From: Sternotherus odoratus | Taxonomy: Eukaryota > Chordata > Testudines > Kinosternidae | Length of the DNA: 64,000 nucleotides | Assembly (NCBI GenBank): GCA_032164245.1 | Contig: JAVMKO010000003.1 | Span: 62,504,390-62,568,389 of the forward strand | Reading direction: 5' to 3' | Shown here: positions 56,027 to 64,000 of the stretch, piece after piece | Numbering within the stretch: position 1 is the first letter of the stretch | Layout: each line of letters starts with the position of its first letter | Notes under the pieces: model-generated | What the model was told of the DNA's origin: nothing | Seen by the model: the letters and a program-made list of their open reading frames with translations, nothing else | Databases searched by the model: none | Program-made: the position numbers and the translations under genes

Positions 56027-57579
56027 TCAAGTGGTGTATGTATGAGTGTATGTATGTATGTATGTATGTATGTACGTATGACAGCGAACTCCTCCCGCAC
56101 CGTTTGAGCCAGAGACTTGAAATTTGGTACAGTGAGGGGTCTTGGGGTCTAGATCTTGGTAAGGGTCGAAAAATTTTCGGATCTCACCTCTGACGCCCCC
56201 CAGGGGTGAAAGTCTTTCAGGGCCAATCACATCAGCTGGGCAGTTAGGTGCTGATGATGTCATAATACCCCCTCCAACAGACACCGCACTCGCTCAGCTC
56301 GCCCCTCCCTCCTCCAACGGAACCCCGGAGATCCCTCAGCTCACTGCCCCTCCCCCCTCCCAACGGAACCACGGAGATCCCTCAGCTCACTGCCCCTCCC
56401 TCCTCCAACGGAACGCCGGAGATCACTCAGCTCACTGCTCCTCCCCCCTCCCAATGGAACCCCGGAGATCACTCAGCTCACTGCCCCTCCCCCCTCCCAA
56501 CGGAACCCCGGAGATCCCTCAGCTCACTGCCCCTCCCTCCTCCAACGGAACCCCGGAGATCACTCAGCTCACTGCCCCTCCCCCCTCCAACGGAACCCCG
56601 GAGATCACTCAGCTCACTGCCCCTCCCTCCTCCAACGGAACCCCGGAGATCCCTCAGTTCTCTGCCCCTCCCCCCTCCCAATGGAACCCCGGAGATCACT
56701 CAGCTCACTGCCCCTCCCCCCTCCCAACGGAACCCCGGAGATCACTCAGCTCACTGCCCCTCCCTCCTCCCAACGGAACCCCGGAGTTCCCTCAGCTCAC
56801 TGCCCGTCCCTCCTCCAACGGAACCCCAGAGATCACTCAGCTCACTGCCCCTCCCCCCTCCAACAGAACCCCGGAGATCACTCAGCTCACTGCCCCTCCC
56901 TCCTCCAACGGAACCCCGGAGATCCCTCAGTTCTCTGCCCCTCCCCCCTCCCAATGGAACCCCGGAGATCACTCAGCTCACAGCCCCTCCCCCCTCCCAA
57001 CGGAACCCCGGAGATCACTCAGCTCACTGCCCCTCCCTCCTCCAACGGAACCCCGGAGATCACTCAGCTCACTGCCCCTCCCCCCTCCCAACGGAACCCC
57101 GGAGATCACTCAGCTCACTGCCCCTCCCCCTCCCAACGGAACCCCGGAGATCACTCAGCTCACTGCCCCTCCCCCCTCCAACGGAACCCCGGAGATCACT
57201 CAGCTCACTGCCCCTCCCCCCTCCCAACGGAACCCCAGAGATCCCTCAGTTCTCTGCCCCTCCCCCCTCCCAACGGAACCCCGGACTACATCAGCTCACT
57301 GCCCCCCCCCACCTGCGAAGGTCCCCGGAATCCCTCGGCTCTGGGCCCCCTCCCCCCCTGTGACGGATCTGAGTTGGGTTTGGTGGGACGGTAAGTGAGG
57401 TGGGGGTGTCGGATTCGGTCGGGGGGTGAGGTGGGGGTGTCCGGTTTGCTTGGGGGGGTGGGAAGGTGTTGGGGTGGGTGAGGGGTGAGGGGTGGGTGTT
57501 GGGGTTGGTCAGGGGGTGTCAGCTGTCTGCCACCTCCCCACCTCCGACTGACCCGAGCAGCGCCGGGCACTTATGCTAG
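56020..57579 (+). mobile_element. Helitron-like array, copy 1
   Basis: The copy starts ATAAAAGTCAAGTGGTGTATG, then a (TATG)n stretch, then a conserved block of about 240 bp (gaactcctcccgcaccgttt … aatcacatcagctgggc), the 45-48-bp minisatellite, a short G-rich tract, and the end CCCGAGCAGCGCCGGG-CACTTATG-CTAG followed by T. The terminal CCCG…CGGG hairpin 8-9 nt before CTAG is a Helitron 3' end. No Rep/helicase is encoded. The 314- and 237-residue frames are minisatellite translations (NGTPEITQLTAPP repeats). Confidence 0.75.
56318..57290 (+). repeat. 45-48-bp minisatellite, about 22 units
   Basis: The unit is AACGGAACCCCGGAGATCAC, then TCAGCTCACTGCCCC, then a TCCCYCCTCC block. Variants (AATGG for AACGG, TTCTCTG for CTCACTG) recur every five to six units, indicating a higher-order repeat. 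Unit lengths divisible by three keep long frames open on both strands. Copies 2 and 3 of the array have only two or three such units. Confidence 0.9.
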
Positions 57580-59260
57580 TATATAGATAAAAGTCAAGTG
57601 GTGTATGTATGTGTGTATGTATGTATGTATGCATGTATGTACGTATGACTGCGAACTCCTCCCGCACCGTTTGAGCCAGAGACTTGAAATTTGGTACAGT
57701 GAGGGGTCTTGGGGTCTAGATGCTGGTAAGGGTCGAAAAATTTTCGGATCTCACCTCTGACGCCCCCCAGGGGTGAAAGTCTTTCAGGGCCAATCACATC
57801 GGCTGGGCGGTTAGGTGGTGATGATGTCATAATACCCCCCTCCAACAGACACCTCACTCGCTCAGCTCACCCCTCCCTCCTCCAACGGAACCCCGGAGAT
57901 CCCTCAGTTCTCTGCCCCTCCCCCCTCCCAACGGAACCCCGGAGAGCCCTCAGTTCTCTGCCCCTCCCACCTCAACCCCGGACTCCATCAGCTCTGTGCC
58001 CCCCCCACCTGCGAAGGTCCCCGGAATCCCTCGGCTCTGGGCCCCCTCCCCCCCTGCGACGGATCTGAGTTGGGTTTGGTGGGACGGTAAGTGAGGTGGG
58101 GGTGTCGGGTTCGGTCGGGGGGTGAGGTGGGGGTGTTGGGGTTGGTCAGGGGGTGTTGCGGTTGGTGGGGGGGTGAGGTGGGGGTGTCGGGTTTGGTCGG
58201 GGGGTAAGTGAGCCGGGGGGGTGTCGGGGTTGGTCTGGGGGTGTGGGAAAGTGTCGGGGGGGTGAGGGGTGTGGTGTGGGTGTTGGGTTTGGTCTGGGGG
58301 GGGAAGGTGTTGGGGTGGGTGCCCAGACCAAACCTGACACCCCCCCCCCGGCTCACTTACCCCCCGACCAAACCCGACACCGCCACCTCACCCCCCCACC
58401 AACCGCAACACCCCCTGACCAACCCCAACACCCACCCCTCACCCCTCACCCACCCCAACACCTTCCCACCCCCCCAGACCAAACCCGACACCCCCTGGCT
58501 CACTTACCCCCCGACCGAACCCGACACTCCCACCTCACCCCCCCAAGCAAACCCGACACCCCCACCTCACCCCCCCACCAACCGCAACACCCCCTGACCA
58601 ACCCCAACACCCACACCTCACCCCTCACCCACCACGACACCTTCCCACCCCCCCAGACCAAACCCGACACCTCCCCGGCTGACTTACCCCCGACCGAACC
58701 CGACACCCCTACCTCATCCCCCCAAGCAAACCTGACACCCCCACCTCAACCCCCCACCAACCGCAACACCCCCTGACCAACCGCAACACTCACCCCTCAC
58801 CCACCCCAACACCTTCCCACCCCCCCAGACCAAACCCTACACCCCCCGGCTCACTTACCCCCCCGACCAAACCCGACAACCCCACCTAACCCCCCCAAGC
58901 AAACCCAACACCCCCACCTGACCCCCCGACCAAACCCGACACCCCCCCCCCCGGCTCACGGTGCACTGTGTAGCACACAGATTATTAAATACACTGTTCG
59001 GTCGGGGGGTGAGGTGGGGGTGTCGGGTTTGCTCAGGGGGTGAGGTGGGGGTGTTGGGTTTGTTTTGGGGGGTCAGGTGGGGTTGTCGGGTTTGGTCGGG
59101 GGGTAAGTGAGCCGGGGGGTCTTGGGGTTGGTCGGGGGGGTGGGAAGGTGTCAGGGTGGGTGAAGGGTGGGTGTTGGGGTTGGTCAGGGGGTGTCAACTG
59201 TCTGCCCCCTCCCCACCTCCGACTGACCCGAGCAACGCCGGGCACTTATGCTAGTGCTAG
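57580..59260 (+). mobile_element. Helitron-like array, copy 2 (with internal strand flip)
   Basis: Starts TATATAGATAAAAGTCAAG directly after the CTAG of copy 1 and repeats the same block (57650-57860). It then has few minisatellite units and a long tract of about 30-bp GGGTGAGGTGGGGGTGTCGG-type units. That tract is G-rich at 58060-58320, C-rich at 58321-58959, and G-rich again from 58999. The end is CCCGAGCAACGCCGGG…CTAG, with the last bases duplicated (TGCTAGTGCTAGT). Confidence 0.78.
58060..59180. repeat. G-rich/C-rich minisatellite with inverted middle segment
   Basis: Units of about 30-35 bp (GGTGAGGTGGGGGTGTCGGG, then TTTGGTCGGGG) lie on the plus strand up to 58320, on the minus strand at 58321-58959, then on the plus strand again after a 39-bp unique stretch (58960-58998). 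The first junction is abrupt (…gttggggtgggt / gcccagaccaaacc…), forming a large palindrome. It is rich in potential G-quadruplexes. Confidence 0.85.
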
Positions 59261-59954
59261 TATATATATATAAAAGTGAAGTGGTGTATGCATGTGTGTA
59301 TGTATGTATGTATGTACGTATGACTGCGAAGTCCTCCCGCACCGTTTGAGCCAGAGACTTGAATTTTGGTACAGTGAGGGGTCTTGGGGTCTAGATGCTG
59401 GTAAGGGTCGAAAAATTTTCGGATCTCACCTCTGACGCCCCCCAGGGGTGAAAGTCTTTCAGGGCCAATCACATCAACCGGGCGGTTAGGTGGTGATGAT
59501 GTCATAATACCCCCCTCCAACAGACACCTCACTCGCTCAGCTCACCCCTCCCTCCTCCAACGGAACCCCGGAGATCCCTCAGTTCTCTGCCCCTCCCACC
59601 TCCCCAACGGAACCCCGGAGATCCCTCAGTTCTCTGCCCCTCCCACCTCCCCAACGGAACCCCGGACTACATCAGCCCTGTGCCCCCCCCACCTGCGAAG
59701 GTCCCCGGAATCCCTCGGCTCTGGGCCCCCTCCTCCCCTGCGACGGATCCCAGTTGGGTTTGGTGGGACGGTAAGTGAGGTGGGGGTGTCGGATTCGGTC
59801 GGGGGGTGAGGTGGGGGTTTCGGGTTTCGGGGGTGGGAAGGTGTCGGGGTGGGTGAGGGGTGAGGTGTGGGTGTTGGCTTTGGTCAGGGGGTGTCAGCTG
59901 TCTGCCACCTCCCCACCTCCGACTGACCCGAGCAGCGCCGGGCACTTATGCTAG
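59261..59954 (+). mobile_element. Helitron-like array, copy 3 (short)
   Basis: Starts TATATATATATAAAAGTGAAG and repeats the common block at 59325-59535 with few changes. It has three minisatellite units and a short G-rich tract, and ends CCCGAGCAGCGCCGGG-CACTTATG-CTAG followed by T and a TA tract. At about 0.7 kb it is less than half the length of copies 1 and 2, because the minisatellites are not expanded. Confidence 0.78.
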
Positions 59955-59984
59955 TATATATATATATATATATAAAACACATTT

Positions 59985-61527
59985 TAAAGGGACTAATTTT
60001 GCCACCCTTATTCATATTCAGATCTTATCTCACACTCCTTTCAACAGTGTTTTTTCAGAGTAAGATCGTACTCAAAAAATAGTGATGGTGACAGTCTCTT
60101 GATCAAAGGATATTATTTTTAGTATTATATAACTGGTTATGTATCAAAACATTTGACATGCCTCTAAGTCATATTAGTCAGCACAATGAATTATCTCTTA
60201 AGAGCACAGTATTTTAATAGCAAAACCACAGAACGCTGACTCACATTGTTTCTTTTTGATAATTTATTGGGGGGAAACCATTAATTTATAATGTTACATC
60301 AGCAGGTAGAAATTATAGGATGAAATTACAAATGAGTTTAAGACTCAAACTAGTCTCAGGCCAATTAGCTTCACTACCACTCATTAAGAATCTCTAATGT
60401 GAAGTTACAGTGAGCCAGTCACCAGAGATTTGAACATATAAGTGTTTATTTTTTTCATAGCGATTTCTCCATTGACATTAATTAAGCTTTCCCTAGAAAC
60501 ATTGGAGAGCTTTATTAAAATCTTGCTGGCCAGATGGAGTTTTCCATTCTCTTGGAATTTTAAACTTCAGAATATTGCATTAAGTATGCATTTAAGTGCC
60601 ACGCATTTTCATTCTGCTCCAATTATACTGGGGGAACAATCCCTGAAACACAAATATGTTGGTTGGGATTTTCATATGCAAGGAAGAAATTAATGTGCCT
60701 AACACACTGATTTTCAACACCTATGCTTTTTTGAAAATCCCACCTCTGATGTCTTACCATAAGGACATGCAGCTTCCATTCTCAATGGCACCCAGATCCC
60801 TTTCAGGAAAATATTTTTATTAGCACATTACTGAATGATTTCCTGAATTGGGGCCTGAATGAGATATTTAAGTAGAAAATTATTTAGGGCTATGTAGTTT
60901 TGATTAATGAATAGAGCAATAGTAAAATAAACCCCCAAGAATTTAGACTGATTCCCATTAGTTTGTACTTTCAATACTTAGAGTGATATTTTCCCTTTAC
61001 ATTTCTATTATATTCTGAATCTTAGTGTTTTGTAGCGAACCTTTGGTTGAGATGAATCCAAAACCCCAGTCCTAACAGAGTAAATAAATACCCCCAAGCT
61101 TTTTGAATAATTGTCTCCATGGCAAGAAGAAATGTGAATTTGGAATGAACACCCAATTACAACTTTCCTATTCTTAGAGTCATTTTAAACCTCAGAGACT
61201 TCTCAGATATTCATTTTCTCCCTATGGAAGACTAAAGGCTCTACAATATTTAAAAAATCACTGACACACTGATAGAAACAGCTATTGGACTCACACACTG
61301 GCAAGATTGAGTCCTTATTGTATAATATATGATCTATGAGAGAAGAAAGACTTTTTAATGAAACCGAGCACAAAACTAGCATGAAAAGATAATCTTTTTG
61401 GTACATATACTGTAGGGTGTAAAACTGTATTGGGCTACATTTTTAAACACTTATTGTCCCTTTGAGACCACAATTAGTGAGATGATGGTGGGTACTAGTA
61501 TGGGTCAGAGGTATAAAGGGATATACC
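59985..61527. other. AT-rich sequence, nothing recognised
   Basis: No gene found. The stretch at 60420-60700 is repeat-poor, and an 83-residue plus frame (60442-60693) lies there without recognisable motifs. The last eight bases (61520-61527) are the left target copy of the next element. Confidence 0.45.
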
Positions 61528-61806
61528 CAGGGTTGGCCTTACCATGAGGGGAACTGAGGCTGTCACCTCAGATGCCAGAGTGTGGGTGGCACCACTAGGA
61601 CTCCGAGTGTAGAAAATTGTGTCTGCTGCTGGTGCATATGTATTCTCTCTGCTCTAGATGCACAGAGATGGTGAAATGCTGTGCTGGAGGAAGGAGGGCA
61701 CAAGAGATCTTTCAAAGTTTTGGTCCAAGTGAGGGAGGGCGGGGGGGAAATCATTTGAGCTCCCCACCTCAGGTACCAAAACCCAAAATGTTGTGGGCCA
61801 GCCCTG
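61528..61806. mobile_element. hAT-type MITE with 8-bp target duplication
   Basis: The left end CAGGGTTGGCC and the right end (inverse: CAGGGCTGGCC) match at 10 of 11 positions. Flanks are GATATACC (61520-61527) and GATATACA (61807-61814), 7 of 8 identical. It is 279 bp with no coding capacity; the 133-, 70- and 68-residue frames across it are noise. Confidence 0.85.
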
Positions 61807-61814
61807 GATATACA

Positions 61815-62980
61815 AATGTTTAGTGTATCTGGTAAAAAAAATAATACAATAGTGCCATGTGAACACCTTTTCTCCCTTTCAGGTGACATTGTAAATAAGA
61901 AGTGGGCAGCAGCATCTCCCGTAAATGTGAACAAACTTGTTTTTGTTAGCGATTGGCTGAACATGAAGTAGGACAGAGTTTACATTAGACTCAAAAACAA
62001 AACCGTTATATAAAATTAAAAAAAAAAAATCTACATTTGTAAGTTGCACTTTCACGATAAAGAGATTACACTATAGTACTTGTATGAGGTGAACTAAATA
62101 ATACTAGTTCTTTTGATTATAAATGTTTGCTCTGTAAAAAAAGATAATCAAATATAATAATATAAAGTGAGCACTTTGTATTCTATGTTGTAATTGATAT
62201 CAATATATAGTATTTGAAAATGCAGGAAAACATCCACAAATATTTATAATCGTTTGAATTAGTATTCTATTATTGCAAAACAGTGTGATTAAAACTGTGA
62301 TTGTGTGGCTTTCTTATTCTAATTAATTTGTAATGTTGATTAATTGATACACCTAATGTCAACATTTCCAAAGCGACAGTTTTAGTTTTCATCTGAAAAA
62401 GAAAGTTAGTTTTCAAGTGGTTGTTGTTTTTTTTGACCATCCCCAGTGAGCACACACAAAATATGGTCCGTCAAGTATTTGCTGGTGGCTCATGATGAGC
62501 TGACTGGTTGACTCTCCTGGTTTGTAGTTGCTGCAGTTTTATAAAAAAAAATTGGGGAAAAAAATCCTAAAATTCTTTCCTGAATTTAAATAAAAACTAT
62601 GAAATACAAGTTAAAAAATAATGTGTCAGAGAGGAGGCAGTCCACAGAAGAATGGATGGGAGAGCAGTAGCCCACAAAACAATACTGATAAGATGTCACC
62701 CACAAGATGAAAATATTTGAGAACCCCTAAATAAGGTTATTTTTTAGACAACCAAGTGCTGTCTGGCTTTGTTTTGTACCAGTACTAATATCCATGACAC
62801 ATGCAATTGATGCCAGTGTTTCCCTCTGAATCTCCGTAACTTCATAACACTACAGCTTATTCTTAGGGCAAGAAAACTGCAAGAATAACTTGCGTGAGAT
62901 CCATGTCCTGTGTTACACCGAAGGACAAATGAAATAATGATATTGGTCTCTTTTGGCCTTGAAATCCATAAAGAGACTTA
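61815..62980. other. AT-rich sequence, nothing recognised
   Basis: No gene or transposon end. Very AT-rich at 61980-62420. Confidence 0.45.
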
Positions 62981-62984
62981 GGAA

Positions 62985-63470
62985 AAGGATGGTTCACTGC
63001 TAGCTCCTCCTCCACGCCAGACATGGCATAGCTGCTGTCTTCCCGCCAGGTATCTGCCGCTAACGATGGCCTACCTTTTCCTGTGACTTGGCCCCCCAGT
63101 CAGGTCACTTTGAAGTCTCTCCCATTCCAGGGTATTTCATATATAACAAAGAAGGGGAAGTAATGCAAATAAACTGAGATCAGAGGAAACAGAGCAGAAT
63201 GACCCTCTCAAAGTGGGTCAGAATCTGACACTCCTTTCCCTCTGGGAGGAGCCATTGACCAGCAGTTGTTTGGGAACTCACCTCTTTCCTCTGCTGCTGA
63301 AGGTCTAAGTTCGTCTCTGGCCTGCTAGCAAATGAGCTTCTCTGCTCCCCCTTTAAGCTCCTCCACAGTCCAACACATTACCACATCTATTTCCCATGAT
63401 GGAACTCTGATATTTGATGTAATGCCTCTTAAAAATAAAACAGAAATGCGTAAAATACTGAGTTAATATC
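62985..63470. repeat. Possible LTR-like repeat
   Basis: GC-richer than its surroundings, with 'ggtatttcatatataacaaa' (TATA-like) and 'ctccccctttaagctcctcc', motifs shared in style with other LTR-like pieces here. Ends and target duplication were not found. Confidence 0.25.
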
Positions 63471-63635
63471 TATACACGAGGGAAGTGCAATATGTTCCCT
63501 CTGAGTCTCACTGATTTGCTGTTTTGGGTTGCAGGGTATCAAATTGTTGAGATAAAGCTACCATTGTAAGGAATAGGATGCTCGGTGTCACACAAAAAGC
63601 TAATGGAAAAAAAATGTTTGAATCTACCCTCTGTG

Positions 63636-64000
63636 ACAAGGTGGCTCCTCTGCTCCCCCTGGTTCAAGTCCCTTGGGGTGCTGGTATGGCCCTGGCACCC
63701 TGACCAGACTGCACCAGACCCGGTTTTTCCTGCTGCTCCTTAGCAGCTCGTTCTCTTTCTTTCTCTCTCAGGGCCAGGCTCCTGCAGGCTAGGAAAGCTA
63801 GGTCCCCCCTGGGAGGGACCCTTAGTTCTCTTCTCCTGCTTGCCAGCAGCCTCTCCGTCCCTGCTTCCTCCAACTCGCTCCTCACACTCCTCTGCTTCCA
63901 CCAACTCACTCCTCTAACTGCTACTGCCACCAGAACTCCCTCCTCCAACTCCCACAAGCCTCTGTGGGGAGGAGTCCCTTTTCAAGGGCTCTGACAGCCT
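63636..64000 (-). repeat. Probable LTR-like repeat, runs off the window
   Basis: Begins TGTGACAAGGTGGCTCC and continues GC-rich to the window edge. TGTGACA is a common LTR start in turtles, and the C/T-rich text (tctctctcagggccaggctc) fits an LTR in antisense. The right end is outside the window, so this cannot be tested here. The 97-residue minus frame is not supported as a gene. Confidence 0.35.

Noticed and set aside
56454..57398. 314- and 237-residue frames of NGTPEITQLTAPP-type repeats
   Set aside because: The 45-48-bp minisatellite has a period divisible by three, so frames stay open by chance. The reverse strand is open as well, and the Helitron copies at 57.6 and 59.3 kb lack the expansion.
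58208..58776. 129- and 177-residue proline/threonine-rich frames
   Set aside because: They are translations of the flipped C-rich minisatellite in Helitron copy 2; no start context or motif.

Overview
The window looks like vertebrate, and specifically turtle-like (Testudines), non-coding DNA. This is inferred from the repeats: chicken-repeat-1 (CR1) LINEs, the reptile repeat carrying the GGTGCCAC and GCATAAGCTTTC modules, palindromic hAT miniature transposons (MITEs), Penelope-like element relics and ancient MIR copies. The background is AT-rich, with a few very GC-rich islands. I found no host protein-coding gene or exon that I can defend, no rRNA or functional tRNA gene, and no CRISPR array. 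The long open reading frames sit inside C-rich minisatellites and are artefacts of repeat periods that keep frame.

Layout. 0-7.9 kb: AT-rich DNA with a palindromic hAT MITE (2.5 kb) and a solo LTR (5.0-5.6 kb). 7.9-9.7 kb: a long decayed CR1. 13.6-14.9 kb: a non-autonomous hAT element filled by a C-rich minisatellite, with a perfect 8-bp target duplication. 16.4-20.6 kb: a nest of a MITE half, CR1 pieces, a Penelope-like GIY-YIG endonuclease relic, an LTR-like piece, a Penelope-type 3' end with a hammerhead-like core, and a mariner-like element split by a foldback SINE. 24.7 kb: a TA-flanked MITE. 25-25.4, 40.3 and 52.4-52.8 kb: five copies of a repeat built from two head-to-head tRNA-like halves. 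27.0-28.2 kb: CR1 with an internal 48-bp microinversion. 28.5 kb: a perfect 41-bp inverted repeat. 30.5-31.4 kb: LTR-like repeat with a 23-G run. 39.4 kb: TA-flanked transposon. 42.6-43.6 kb: LINE reverse-transcriptase C-terminal relic. 44.1 kb: a second, very young foldback SINE. 48.1-48.7 kb: inverted pair of a repeat. 49.6-50.1 kb: a short Helitron on the minus strand with textbook ends and promoter-like motifs. 55.2-55.9 kb: CR1. 56.0-60.0 kb: three head-to-tail Helitron-like copies in a (TA)n tract. 61.5 kb: hAT MITE. 63.6 kb to the end: LTR-like sequence running off the window.

The strongest biological signals are (i) the head-to-tail Helitron array with minisatellite expansion and an internal strand flip, (ii) two foldback insertions of one SINE/Penelope-related family, each flanked by a single target duplication, with a nearby related copy holding a hammerhead-ribozyme-like core, (iii) a 48-bp CR1 microinversion that can be seen because flipping it back restores the reading frame, and (iv) a Helitron carrying ZNF143-, YY1- and NRF1-like motifs. 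All family names come from recognising termini and motifs by eye; no database search was possible.
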